Assembly (NCBI GenBank): GCA_016193285.1
Contig: JACPSL010000012.1
Location: forward strand, 1 to 64,000
DNA from: Candidatus Melainabacteria bacterium
Lineage (GTDB): Bacteria; Cyanobacteriota; Vampirovibrionia; 2-02-FULL-35-15
Reading direction: 5' to 3'
DNA: 64,000 bases
The first letter of the stretch is position 1; each line of letters starts with the position of its first letter. The translations under genes were made by a program, and so were the position numbers. Positions 52,498-61,161 of this stretch are shown piece after piece. The notes beneath the pieces are model-generated. The model was not told where the DNA came from. It searched no databases and saw nothing but the letters and a program-made list of their open reading frames with translations.

Positions 52498-52938
52498 CTA
52501 ACCCTTGCCTGGTTTTGCTTTTGAAAAATAAGTGATGATATTAGTTTGTGCTCCAATATTGTCTTTTCTTTTAACACTTATAGTTACTTCTTTAAGTCCA
52601 GTATCTTCAGATATGTTAACTGGATAGTTTTCAGGCCTCCCCACAGTTTTTGGATCAATATACTTAACAGTAACTCTTACTAAAAAATCTTTAACATTTT
52701 TAACGACTGTCATACCATCTGTACTGCCTAGTGCGTCAAGTTCTTGATCATAATAGCTTAGTGACTTTAACCTTTCCCATTCGTTTTGAGCTAGATTAAC
52801 TGCCTGGTTTTGCATTTGAATCCTGACATTTTTTTGAATAATGTATGGAAATATTGCAATAATTCCAGATAAAGCAGTAGTAATAATCACTACGCTTACC
52901 ATAAGTTCAATTAATGATTGGCCAAATTGATTACGCAT
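52498..52938 (-). CDS. type IV pilin-like / pseudopilin protein
   Basis: 146 residues. The N-terminus FGQSLIELMVSVVIITTALS is a prepilin signal: short leader, Gly before the cleavage point, Glu at +5 of the mature protein and a hydrophobic helix. Similar to PilV/GspI-like minor pilins. The rest (NLAQNEWERLKSLSYYDQEL and following strands) is the globular head. Its role in a pilus or secretion pseudopilus is not evident, as no other pil or gsp gene is here. Begins 3 nt after the yidC stop. Confidence 0.8.
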   Translation of the reverse strand: MRNQFGQSLIELMVSVVIITTALSGIIAIFPYIIQKNVRIQMQNQAVNLAQNEWERLKSLSYYDQELDALGSTDGMTVVKNVKDFLVRVTVKYIDPKTVGRPENYPVNISEDTGLKEVTISVKRKDNIGAQTNIITYFSKAKPGKG

Positions 52939-52941
52939 AAG

Positions 52942-54036
52942 TTATGTTCTCATTACCATCCATGTTTGCAATGCTTGAATAAAACCACTTACTACAAAAT
53001 ATAAAAGTACCCCTGCAGGGACAGGAAACATTAAAGTCATTACACCTACCATGGACGGCATTATTTTTTGCATTGTTTTTTGCATCTCAGCTTGTTTTAA
53101 ATCTATTGGAGGTGGTGAAGATTTTGCAGTAACTTTTCCAGAAAGCCAGATTGTTACTACAAACAAAAAAACTAAAATTATTATATCCATGTTTAGTTTT
53201 CCACTTATTGGATCAACTGCCCCAGTTTTTCCAAGTCCACTTATAAACAAGAAATTATCTTTTTCAGAACTGCCAGGTAAGATTGCTTGTAAGTAAACTT
53301 TTGTAGGTTGCTTTGTTTTTAAAGTAACGTTATTATCAGGCTTTACTTTAATTTCAGCAAAAGAGTTTAAGTCTTTTGCTGTATATCCTGGTGTATAGTA
53401 TGGCCTGTCAGAAAGTTGCCACTGAATGTTTTCTGTAATCCCATTTATATTTCCTTCAAGCTTAAAAATACTGTATGTAATTTCTTTATTAGCTGGAATC
53501 CTTACAGGACCAGGGTTTAAAACTAATCTTCCTTTTTCTCCTTTCTTACCAACAAAAATAGTTGGTGTAGATGAACCTTTTATTTGTTCATTTAATGTTT
53601 GATCTTTGTTTAAAATTTCTACTGGTACAGTTATTGCAACTGGTTTAAATGGAGAACCATTGAAAGCCCAAAAAAGAGCAATTAAAATTGGGAGCTGAAA
53701 TAACATTGGGAAACAACCACCAAGAGGATTTACTTTATTAGTTTGATAAAATTCCATCATATCTTTTTGAAATGCAGCTTGTACTTCTTTTAATTTCCCT
53801 GGCTTATCTTTATATCTTTCTTTTTGTTGGTTAAATCTGTCCTGAAGAATTTTTATTTTAGGCTGAAGTGCTTGCATTTTTCGCATTGATTCAGTTTGTT
53901 GTTTTGTAAGTGGATAAAGAATAATTTTTACAAGTATTGTTACTGCAATAATTGCCCAGCCGTAACTCCCTAAAGTACGATTGAAAAAATCAAGCATTGG
54001 CAAAATAAAGTGATATGTTATTAAACTAAAATCCAT
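52942..54036 (-). CDS. yidC: membrane protein insertase YidC
   Basis: 364 residues. Core motifs: GSYGWAIIAVTILVKIILYP with the groove arginine/lysine region (LTKQQTESMRKMQALQPKIK), NPLGGCFPMLFQLPILIALF, and C-terminal QKTMQKIMPSMVGVMTLMFP. About 140 residues of periplasmic domain (roughly 125-265) are inserted between membrane segments, as in cyanobacterial YidC proteins, while the large N-terminal domain of proteobacterial YidC is absent. Its start overlaps yidD by 11 nt. Confidence 0.93.
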   Translation of the reverse strand: MDFSLITYHFILPMLDFFNRTLGSYGWAIIAVTILVKIILYPLTKQQTESMRKMQALQPKIKILQDRFNQQKERYKDKPGKLKEVQAAFQKDMMEFYQTNKVNPLGGCFPMLFQLPILIALFWAFNGSPFKPVAITVPVEILNKDQTLNEQIKGSSTPTIFVGKKGEKGRLVLNPGPVRIPANKEITYSIFKLEGNINGITENIQWQLSDRPYYTPGYTAKDLNSFAEIKVKPDNNVTLKTKQPTKVYLQAILPGSSEKDNFLFISGLGKTGAVDPISGKLNMDIIILVFLFVVTIWLSGKVTAKSSPPPIDLKQAEMQKTMQKIMPSMVGVMTLMFPVPAGVLLYFVVSGFIQALQTWMVMRT

Positions 54037-54346
54037 GAATTAACCTCGCAACCTCATAACCTTGTAACCTCGAAACCTTGTAACCTCGAAACCTCGGTAC
54101 TTCGTCTATCCCTCCTTCACATAATGGATGACATCTTAAAATCCTTTTAACTGAGAGAGCAAGGCCAATAAACAGGCCATGTTTTTGAATTGATTCTAAA
54201 AAATAATCAGAACAACTTGGATAAAAACGACATTCAAAAAAGCCAAATAAAGATCTTAAAAATCTTGTCTTTTGCCATAAGTTGGTTGAAAAAGGAAGGG
54301 CCATATAAAGGAATGTGTGTATTGTAGAAAAAACTTTTGTAAACAT
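54026..54346 (-). CDS. yidD: membrane protein insertion efficiency factor YidD
   Basis: 106 residues. FYPSCSDYFLESIQKHGLFI and RILRCHPLCEGGIDEVP are the YidD hallmarks, with conserved cysteines. The last 21 residues (from about residue 81, FRGYKVSRLQGYEVARL) are read from an octamer array, so the natural end has been extended. Follows rnpA and overlaps yidC. Confidence 0.92.
   Translation of the reverse strand: MFTKVFSTIHTFLYMALPFSTNLWQKTRFLRSLFGFFECRFYPSCSDYFLESIQKHGLFIGLALSVKRILRCHPLCEGGIDEVPRFRGYKVSRLQGYEVARLIHGF
54042..54105. repeat. eight-unit octamer array in the 3' end of yidD
   Basis: Units AACCTCGC, AACCTCAT, AACCTTGT, AACCTCGA, AACCTTGT, AACCTCGA, AACCTCGG and TACTTCGT, 64 nt, ending 5 nt upstream of the yidC ATG. 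Confidence 0.9.
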
Positions 54347-54350
54347 ATAC

Positions 54351-54719
54351 CTAATTAATTTTTCTTAACAAGTCTTCCATTGTATCTCTTATTTGCATGA
54401 AGGTAGAATTCTTTATGCCTGGATTTGCTATCCATATCAAAACATTTGGAATGGTTTTATTTTGTAAAAGAAATGTGTTTTTAATTAATTGATATGCAGC
54501 TCTCATTCTTCTTTTTATTAAATTTCTTTTAGTTGCTCTTTTGTCTACTTTTAAACCTACAATAAAAGCAGCTTTAGGTAACTTGTTAATATCTTTTCTC
54601 TTAAATAAATAATAAAGACTTAATAAATTAGAACTTAGCCTTCGTTTCATTTTATTCCTAGGATTAAAAATAAAATTAAAAAGACTTCTATCTTTTAGTC
54701 TTTCAGATTTAGGTAGCAT
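54351..54719 (-). CDS. rnpA: ribonuclease P protein component
   Basis: 122 residues, basic. Starts MLPKSERLKDRSLFNFIFNP; VGLKVDKRATKRNLIKRRMR is the RNR-type signature of RnpA. Helps RNase P process tRNA 5' ends. In the conserved rpmH-rnpA-yidD-yidC order. Confidence 0.93.
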   Translation of the reverse strand: MLPKSERLKDRSLFNFIFNPRNKMKRRLSSNLLSLYYLFKRKDINKLPKAAFIVGLKVDKRATKRNLIKRRMRAAYQLIKNTFLLQNKTIPNVLIWIANPGIKNSTFMQIRDTMEDLLRKIN

Positions 54720-54725
54720 AATAAA

Positions 54726-54863
54726 TTAACTTATTGCAAGTCTCTTGCGACCTTTTAACCTTCTTCTTTTTAATACGTTTCTACCTGCTTTGGTTTTTAA
54801 TCTTGCCCTAAAACCACTAGTTTTAATTTTTTTTCTTTTTGATCCACCTAAAGTTCGTTTCAT
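54726..54863 (-). CDS. rpmH: 50S ribosomal protein L34
   Basis: 45 residues, too short for usual ORF cut-offs. Translation [20 protein letters not shown] then [20 protein letters not shown] and RLAIS, a full L34. Start at 54863 and TAA at 54726-54728, six nt before rnpA. First gene of the minus-strand block, divergent from dnaA. Confidence 0.97.
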   Translation of the reverse strand: MKRTLGGSKRKKIKTSGFRARLKTKAGRNVLKRRRLKGRKRLAIS

Positions 54864-54908
54864 TGATTGTTTCCCTTATGTTTTTGCAACACCAATATTT
54901 ATAACATA

Positions 54909-54943
54909 AATTCTCAATTCTCAATTCTTAATTCTCAATTTTT
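54909..54943. repeat. five-unit heptamer cassette between rpmH and dnaA
   Basis: Units AATTCTC, AATTCTC, AATTCTT, AATTCTC and AATTTTT, 35 nt. Same length as the ATAGACC cassettes but with a different unit. No DnaA boxes are evident in this gap (54864-54991). Confidence 0.85.
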
Positions 54944-54991
54944 TCATGTTAAGCTCATAAGTCCGCTTTAAAAAGCTAAAGAGTCTTTGTT

Positions 54992-56344
54992 ATGAATTAT
55001 GATGTTGAAAAAATTTGGCAAGATGTTCAAGTCCATCTTTCTAAGGAAATAAAAGGCCCAAGCTTTCAAACTTGGATAAAGCCTTCTAAGCTCATTGAGC
55101 TAAAAGAAGATAAAGCTACTCTTGCAGTAAAAAATGAATTTAATAAGAACTTTCTCAAACAATGCTACATAGATAAGATTTCATATTGCATTGAAAAAAC
55201 AATTAAAAGGAAAATCACATTAGAAATTGTTGTTAAAAGTGATTTAAAGATAAGTGAGTTTGTTTCATCAATTGCAAATTTAAAAGAAGTAGAAATTCAA
55301 CCCTTGGCCCTCAGCCCTCAGTCCGCAACAAATTTAAATCCTTCTTATACTTTTGAAAATTTTGTTGTTGGGCCATGTAATCAGTTTTGTCATGCTGCTG
55401 CACTTGCTATTGCTGAAACACAAGGGGAGTTATATAACCCATTATTTATTTATAGTGGAGTTGGCCTTGGAAAAACTCATTTAGTACATGCAATTGCAAA
55501 CTATGCAATGAGTGAAAATAAGAATGCTCATGTAAAATATACAAGCTCTGAATCTTTTACAAATGAGTTGATCCAATCTATAAGAACCAATTCAATGTCT
55601 GGGTTTAGAGAAAAATTCAGGCACGTGGATATTTTAATGATTGACGATGTTCAGTTTTTAGCTGGAAAGGAAGCAACTCAGGAAGAATTTTTTCATACAT
55701 TTAATACACTCAAAGAAAATGGCAAGCAAGTAATTCTAACTGCAGACAGGCCTCCAAGCTCTTTGTCTTCTATTGCTGACAGACTAAGAAGTCGGTTTGA
55801 AGGCGGGTTAATTGCAAATATTCAATTTCCTGATCTTGAAACCAGAACGGCCATCATTCTTTTAAAAGCTGAACGTTTAAATATTAATTTGCAAATGGAT
55901 GTTGCAGAGTATATTGCGACTATGTATTCAAATAATATAAGAGAACTTGAAGGTGTATTAAAGAGAGTTCATGCATATTTTTCTTTTACTCAAGAAGAAA
56001 TAAATTTAAAAAATGTTCAAAGAGTTTTATCGTCAAATCATTCCTCTTGTAATAAACCATCTCCAGAAACCATGCTTAAGATTGTTGCCTCTTTTTACAA
56101 TATTTCCTCTGACGATTTAATTAGTTTAAAAAGGTCTTCTGATTTAACATTGCCAAGACATATTGCTATTTATCTCTTACATAATTCAGGGTTAAGTTTT
56201 CCAAGAATTGGAGAATTATTATCTAAGAGGACTCATAGTTCTGCAATTTATGCTTATAAACAAATTAAGAAAAAACTTGAGCAAGACAAAGTGCTTTCCG
56301 AAAATGTTAATTCTTTAATGGGATTAATTGAAAGAAGAAGATAA
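54992..56344 (+). CDS. dnaA: chromosomal replication initiator DnaA
   Basis: 450 residues. Domain I (EKIWQDVQVHLSKEIKGPSF), a short domain II linker, AAA+ domain from YTFENFVVGPCNQFCHAAAL with Walker A IYSGVGLGKTHLVHAI and Walker B ILMIDDVQFLAGKEATQEEF, and domain IV with the DNA-binding signature LPRHIAIYLLHNSGLSFPRI plus THSSAIYAYKQI. The linker near residues 104-111 (PLALSPQS) is written by a CCCTCAG heptamer run. dnaN is not next to it. Confidence 0.96.
   Translation: MNYDVEKIWQDVQVHLSKEIKGPSFQTWIKPSKLIELKEDKATLAVKNEFNKNFLKQCYIDKISYCIEKTIKRKITLEIVVKSDLKISEFVSSIANLKEVEIQPLALSPQSATNLNPSYTFENFVVGPCNQFCHAAALAIAETQGELYNPLFIYSGVGLGKTHLVHAIANYAMSENKNAHVKYTSSESFTNELIQSIRTNSMSGFREKFRHVDILMIDDVQFLAGKEATQEEFFHTFNTLKENGKQVILTADRPPSSLSSIADRLRSRFEGGLIANIQFPDLETRTAIILLKAERLNINLQMDVAEYIATMYSNNIRELEGVLKRVHAYFSFTQEEINLKNVQRVLSSNHSSCNKPSPETMLKIVASFYNISSDDLISLKRSSDLTLPRHIAIYLLHNSGLSFPRIGELLSKRTHSSAIYAYKQIKKKLEQDKVLSENVNSLMGLIERRR
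55301..55326. repeat. heptamer run in the dnaA linker
   Basis: CCCTTGG, CCCTCAG, CCCTCAG and a partial TCCGCA unit. In-frame and placed in the variable domain II, where length changes are tolerated. Confidence 0.6.
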
Positions 56345-56394
56345 AGACTTATAATTTATTTATAAGTACACTTAACGAAAAAAGGAGAAAACCA

Positions 56395-57894
56395 ATGGCA
56401 ACAAAACAATTAGAGTTACATCAATCAGTAGTAAAGTTTTTAAGTTCTGCACCAAAAAAAATGTTAATTGGTGGTGAGTTTGTAAGTGCTAAATCTGGAA
56501 AAACTTTTGACACAATTAATCCTGCAACAGGTGAAGTAATTGTAAAAGTTTGTGAGGCTTCTAGTGAAGATATTGATAAGGCAGTTAAGGCTGCAAGAAA
56601 AGCATTTGAAGGAGAGTGGAAAAAAGTTACTCCATATCAAAGGCAACAGCTTTTACTTAAGCTTGCAGATTTAGTTGAAAAAAATTCAGAAGAGCTTGCA
56701 CAACTTGAAACCTTGGATAATGGAAAACCAATTAATGAATCAAGAGCAGTAGACGTTCCATTTACTGTAGAACATTTTAGATATTATGCTGGCTGGGCTA
56801 CAAAAATACATGGTGAGACACTTCCAGTCTCATGTGGGAATTATTTTACTTATACCTTACGTGAGCCCGTTGGTGTAGTTGGCCAAATTATTCCATGGAA
56901 CTTTCCTCTTCTTATGGCAGCATGGAAAATTGCAGCAGCAATTGCTTGTGGGAATTGTGTAGTATTAAAACCTGCAGAACAAACACCACTTACTGCTCTT
57001 AGGCTTGGTGAACTTATTATGGAAGCAGGATTTCCAGCTGGTGTTATAAATATTTGTCCAGGCTTTGGGCCTACTGCTGGTGCTGCTTTATCAAGTCACA
57101 TAGATGTAGATAAAGTAGCCTTTACAGGAGAATATACTACAGGCCGGGAAATTATAAAAGCTTCAGCAGGAAACTTAAAAAGAGTTTCACTTGAACTTGG
57201 AGGGAAATCACCAAACATTGTTTTTATGGATAGTGATCTTGAAGGTGCATTAAGAGGATGTATGGGAAGTGTATTTTTTAATCAAGGTCAGGTTTGTTGT
57301 GCTGGTACTAGGCTTTTTATAGAAAAACCAATCTATGAAGACTTTGTATCAAAGCTTTCAGACAGAGCAAGAAAAATAAAACTTGGTCCTGGCTTAAGTG
57401 AAGAAACTCAAATGGGGCCACTTGTTAGTGAAGACCAGTTAAAAAGAGTAACTGGATATCTGGATATTGGTAAAAAAGAAGGAGCAAAAGCAGTATGTGG
57501 TGGTGAAAGAGCAAAAGATGGTGACTTACAAAGAGGATATTTTGTAGAGCCAACTATTTTTGCAAATGTTAACAATAAAATGAGAATTGCACAAGAAGAA
57601 ATTTTTGGACCTGTTGTAAGTGCAATTCCATTTAAAGATGTTAATGATGCAGTGTTTCAAGGGAATGAAACTACATACGGCCTTGCTAGCGGTGTATGGA
57701 CAAAGGACATTAAAAAAGCACATGCAGTTGCAAGAGCATTAAAAGCAGGGACAGTTTGGGTAAATTGTTACAATATCTTTGATCCAGCTACACCATTTGG
57801 AGGCTACAAACAAAGCGGGTTTGGACGTGAAGGTGGACTACATGCGCTAGAACTTTATACACAAGTAAAAAGTGTGTTTGTAAATTTAGATTAG
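56395..57894 (+). CDS. NAD(P)-dependent aldehyde dehydrogenase
   Basis: 499 residues. VGQIIPWNFPLLMAAWKIAA, VLKPAEQTPLTAL, general-base Glu in SLELGGKSPNIVF, catalytic Cys in NQGQVCCAGTRLF and EEIFGPVVSAIPF are all present; the C-terminus PFGGYKQSGFGREGG matches class 1/2-type ALDH. The natural aldehyde is not deducible. AAAGGAG lies 8 nt before the ATG. Follows dnaA, converges with the patatin gene by a 9-nt overlap. Confidence 0.93.
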   Translation: MATKQLELHQSVVKFLSSAPKKMLIGGEFVSAKSGKTFDTINPATGEVIVKVCEASSEDIDKAVKAARKAFEGEWKKVTPYQRQQLLLKLADLVEKNSEELAQLETLDNGKPINESRAVDVPFTVEHFRYYAGWATKIHGETLPVSCGNYFTYTLREPVGVVGQIIPWNFPLLMAAWKIAAAIACGNCVVLKPAEQTPLTALRLGELIMEAGFPAGVINICPGFGPTAGAALSSHIDVDKVAFTGEYTTGREIIKASAGNLKRVSLELGGKSPNIVFMDSDLEGALRGCMGSVFFNQGQVCCAGTRLFIEKPIYEDFVSKLSDRARKIKLGPGLSEETQMGPLVSEDQLKRVTGYLDIGKKEGAKAVCGGERAKDGDLQRGYFVEPTIFANVNNKMRIAQEEIFGPVVSAIPFKDVNDAVFQGNETTYGLASGVWTKDIKKAHAVARALKAGTVWVNCYNIFDPATPFGGYKQSGFGREGGLHALELYTQVKSVFVNLD

Positions 57895-58752
57895 TGCATT
57901 TTTGTTACTTGATGCACCCTTATATTCTGAAAGTATTCTTCTTGCTGCAAGATAACCAGCATTAATAATCTCGTCGATTTGCCAGTTTTTTAAATTAAAA
58001 TCTAATGAGCTTACATTCCATACAGCTGGATTTATTACAAATAAATCCCCTCTTTGTTTGCAGTCTTTTTCAAATTTCCATCTGTTAATGTCTTCTTGAA
58101 CTCTTGCAAAGGATAAGATTTCAAATCCTTGAATAATTTTTGATATTTTTCCACCTTCGTTTTCTTTTAAACCAACATAACCAAGACTAATAGCTAATAA
58201 TGAAAGGAAGTTGTCTTGAAAATTAAAAAATATTGGACAAGAATTCCAGTGTCCACCGTCAATATATGTACAGTTGCCTACCTCGTGTTCTTTAAAAATA
58301 CCACTAATTGCACAACTTGCTGCAATTGAATTTTTTAAGTCAGTAATTTTTAACATGTCTGTGTACATAGCTTTTATTCCACATCTTGGGCTTTTGGTTG
58401 CCATGATATGTAATTTACTAACAAGTTCAATTTCTTTTAGTTCATTTTTTGTAAATTGTTTTTCTATCCACTCCCCAATTTTTATTGTTGTAGGTTCTGT
58501 AAATAAAAATTCAAACTTATCTGATATAAACCAAAATGGGAACAACTTTTTATGCATTTTTTCTTCTTTAAAAAGATTAATTACATCTTTAGGGTCTTTT
58601 CTTAAAAAGATAAATGGTGCTATTAAAGAACCACCTGACACTGCAATAATTTCATTAAACTTTATTTCATTCTCAAAACAATATTTATAAACACCTAAAT
58701 GAGCATAAGATCTAACTCCGCCACCAGATAAGACAAGATTAAATGTTTGCAT
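57886..58752 (-). CDS. patatin-like phospholipase
   Basis: 288 residues. Oxyanion loop LVLSGGGVRSYAHLGV at the N-terminus, nucleophile-elbow region IAVSGGSLIAPF near residue 40 and the DGG motif YIDGGHWNSCP near 165. The nucleophile context is AVSGGS rather than the usual GxSxG, so the first Gly is Ala; activity is likely but not certain. No signal peptide. The start lies inside the DUF167 gene (58-nt overlap). A TATAAT ends 6 nt before the ATG. Confidence 0.83.
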   Translation of the reverse strand: MQTFNLVLSGGGVRSYAHLGVYKYCFENEIKFNEIIAVSGGSLIAPFIFLRKDPKDVINLFKEEKMHKKLFPFWFISDKFEFLFTEPTTIKIGEWIEKQFTKNELKEIELVSKLHIMATKSPRCGIKAMYTDMLKITDLKNSIAASCAISGIFKEHEVGNCTYIDGGHWNSCPIFFNFQDNFLSLLAISLGYVGLKENEGGKISKIIQGFEILSFARVQEDINRWKFEKDCKQRGDLFVINPAVWNVSSLDFNLKNWQIDEIINAGYLAARRILSEYKGASSNKNALI

Positions 58753-59000
58753 GAAGATATTATAATTGTTTTTCTTTTTTGTTTATGCCCTTTAATAATC
58801 TTGATATTTGATTTTGGTATTTTTAGTTTTTCAGCTAAAAATCTAACTAATTCTTCATTTGCAGCATTATCTTGTGGAGGGGATTTTAATTTAATTTTTA
58901 GTGAGTCATTGTATATGCCAACAATTTCTAATTTTGAAGAGCGAGGAATAACGTAAATGTTTAACGTTAGATTATTGTTTTCTTTTTTATACCAGTTCAC
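58695..59000 (-). CDS. DUF167/YggU family protein
   Basis: 101 residues. LTLNIYVIPRSSKLEIVGIY, then the family core LKIKLKSPPQDNAANEELVR and IPKSNIKIIKGHKQKRKTI. The known structures are small alpha/beta proteins of unknown function. Its tail of about 20 residues overlaps the patatin start. Confidence 0.85.
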   Translation of the reverse strand: MNWYKKENNNLTLNIYVIPRSSKLEIVGIYNDSLKIKLKSPPQDNAANEELVRFLAEKLKIPKSNIKIIKGHKQKRKTIIISSCKHLILSYLVAELDLMLI

Positions 59001-59005
59001 TTTTT

Positions 59006-59653
59006 TTAAAAATGAAAACGTTGTGGGCTGGTCTCAAATCTGTCTGTCTTAAAATAATAACCGAGAAAATCTACAAAAAGTACATCGTGTACATCGTAAC
59101 TCTTAGAACCGTTACCAGAGATTACTGTTGTTGCATCAGGATATTGCTTCTTGAGCATGTAATCTTGTGCAGCTGAATATCCTGAATGAACTTGCTCAGC
59201 TTCAGGTGTAGTTTCACCAAGCTCTTTTTCGTGTTTTGTTCTAGCTTGATTGATCATATTTTTTAGAGCATAAATATTTGCAGAGCCTTGTGTTACTCTG
59301 AGATCAAAGACTGGTGATATTAGTACAATCTTAGTATCTTCTTGCTCGTCTGTTCTAGTGCTAGCCACTGCTCCAACAGCTAACTCAAGCTGTTGGTTCC
59401 TTCTTATCAACATTAGTACAACTGGGTAATCACTTACATCTGTACAATACTTATCCCATTGCTCTTTTGTCCATTCCTTAAACCCGCCTGTAGCTGGTTT
59501 AGGTTTATAAACAACATATGGTTCTAATGTTTTTATAACACTAGGTATATCCATAGCTTTTAATAAGTTACTTGCTGGAGCTTGTTGAAGAGATGAAATC
59601 CCTCCAGTACCGGCGCTTGTTTTGCTAGGTGTTGTAGCGTCATTTACTCGCAT
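59006..59653 (-). CDS. hypothetical soluble protein, unrecognised
   Basis: 215 residues. A Ser/Thr/Ala-rich N-terminal tail (about 1-25) precedes an alpha/beta domain with YPVVLMLIRRNQQLELAVGA, TKIVLISPVFDLRV and DVLFVDFLGYYFKTDRF. No membrane segment. A TATAGT lies 8 nt before the ATG, fitting a leaderless start. No family recognised; similar in size and style to the protein at 39692-40348, but no clear sequence match between them. Confidence 0.7.
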   Translation of the reverse strand: MRVNDATTPSKTSAGTGGISSLQQAPASNLLKAMDIPSVIKTLEPYVVYKPKPATGGFKEWTKEQWDKYCTDVSDYPVVLMLIRRNQQLELAVGAVASTRTDEQEDTKIVLISPVFDLRVTQGSANIYALKNMINQARTKHEKELGETTPEAEQVHSGYSAAQDYMLKKQYPDATTVISGNGSKSYDVHDVLFVDFLGYYFKTDRFETSPQRFHF

Positions 59654-59746
59654 AAATAATTACTATACAGCAAGAAAAAAGCTTTTAATTTTTCCTTTAG
59701 AATTATTTAATTAATTTGCTTAACTTGCCGTAAATACTGAATTTAT

Positions 59747-61069
59747 TTAACTTTTTGTTTTTTGTTCCACTGGTATATTTTCTTCAATTGTTTCACCAGA
59801 AATATTTTTTGTTCTTGTAATTTTTGCTCCTAATGAACAAAGTTTTTGATCCATGGATTCGTAGCCACGATCAATATGTGATAAGCCAGTAATTTCTGTT
59901 TTTCCACTAGCAATTAATCCTGCAACAACTAATCCAGCCCCACCACGAATATCTTGAGCAGTTATTTTTGTACCACTTAATTTTTCTACACCATTTATTA
60001 CTGCAACATTGTTACTTACTTTTATATCTGCTCCCATTCTTACTAATTCATTTACATGTGAAAAACGTTCTTCATAAATTGTTTCTTTAATTGTGCTTGT
60101 ACCAACTGCAACTGTAAGTGGCACTGTAATTAATGCTTGCATGTCAGTAGGAAATCCAGGATACCATCCTGTGCTTATGCTTACAGGATGCAGTCTACCA
60201 TAAGATGCTTTGCCTTTTACTACTCTATTGTCAAGTACTTCAATTGTTACTCCTGCTTCTTGAAGTTTACTTGTTGTAGCTTGTATATGCTCTGGATCTA
60301 TATTTCTTATAATAACTTCTCCTCCAGTAGCAATAGCTGCAATTAGATAAGTCCCTGCTTCTAATCTGTCGCTAAGAGGTACATATTCTGTTGAATGTAA
60401 ATCTTTTTGCTTAATTCCTGCAATTGTCATCTGATGAGTACCAGCCCCATGGATATTTGCTCCCATTGAATTTAAGAAACAAGCAAGATCAACAATCTCA
60501 GGATCACAAGCAGCATTTTCAATTATTGTTTCACCTTCAGCAAAAATGCTAGCTAACATTATATTTTCAGTAGCGCCATTACTTGGTAAATCTAAATAAA
60601 TTCTTGCACCAGTTAACTTACCTGCTTTTGCAAGCATATAACCTTGATCTAGTTTTACTTCAGCACCTAATGCTTTTAAACCTTTTTCATGAAGATCTAA
60701 TCTTCTAGTTCCAATTTGACATCCTCCAGGAAGTGCAACTCTTGCTTCTTTAAATCTAGCAAGTAATGGACCTACTACATTAAATGAAGCTCTAAGTTTG
60801 TTTACTAATTCATGTGGTGCAAATGATCCTGAAATATCAGAACTATCAATTTCTAATGAGTTACCTTTAAATTTTATTTTTGCTCCTAAGAACTCTAGTA
60901 CTTCAACCATACTAAACACATCAGTTAGTCTTGGTACATTAGTTATACAAACAGAGCCTGGAAAAATTAATGAAGCTGCCATTTGTTTTAAAACAGCATT
61001 TTTTGCTCCAGAGATTATGACTTCCCCAGATAATTTTTTTTCACCAGTTATGACTAATTTCTCGTTCAT
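59747..61069 (-). CDS. murA: UDP-N-acetylglucosamine 1-carboxyvinyltransferase
   Basis: 440 residues. LSGEVIISGAKNAVLKQMAA at the start; catalytic cysteine in LPGGCQIGTRRLDLHEKGL (Cys present, so fosfomycin-sensitive type; the usual RPxDLH is RRLDLH here); later PGFPTDMQALITVPL and RGGAGLVVAGLIASGK. First committed step of peptidoglycan synthesis, consistent with a walled cell. A C-terminal tail of about 15 residues is non-conserved. Confidence 0.95.
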   Translation of the reverse strand: MNEKLVITGEKKLSGEVIISGAKNAVLKQMAASLIFPGSVCITNVPRLTDVFSMVEVLEFLGAKIKFKGNSLEIDSSDISGSFAPHELVNKLRASFNVVGPLLARFKEARVALPGGCQIGTRRLDLHEKGLKALGAEVKLDQGYMLAKAGKLTGARIYLDLPSNGATENIMLASIFAEGETIIENAACDPEIVDLACFLNSMGANIHGAGTHQMTIAGIKQKDLHSTEYVPLSDRLEAGTYLIAAIATGGEVIIRNIDPEHIQATTSKLQEAGVTIEVLDNRVVKGKASYGRLHPVSISTGWYPGFPTDMQALITVPLTVAVGTSTIKETIYEERFSHVNELVRMGADIKVSNNVAVINGVEKLSGTKITAQDIRGGAGLVVAGLIASGKTEITGLSHIDRGYESMDQKLCSLGAKITRTKNISGETIEENIPVEQKTKS

Positions 61070-61161
61070 TTTCCCTTAAAATAAAACACAAAGAGGCATT
61101 GTACCATTTATTCCGTTATTCTTTATACCCTCATTTTATAATAGTTTGGTAAAGGTTTTTG

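Noticed and set aside
54864-54991. Origin of replication next to dnaA
   Set aside because: No cluster of TTATCCACA-type boxes is present; the only matches seen elsewhere (near 4318 and 29454) are single and lie inside genes.
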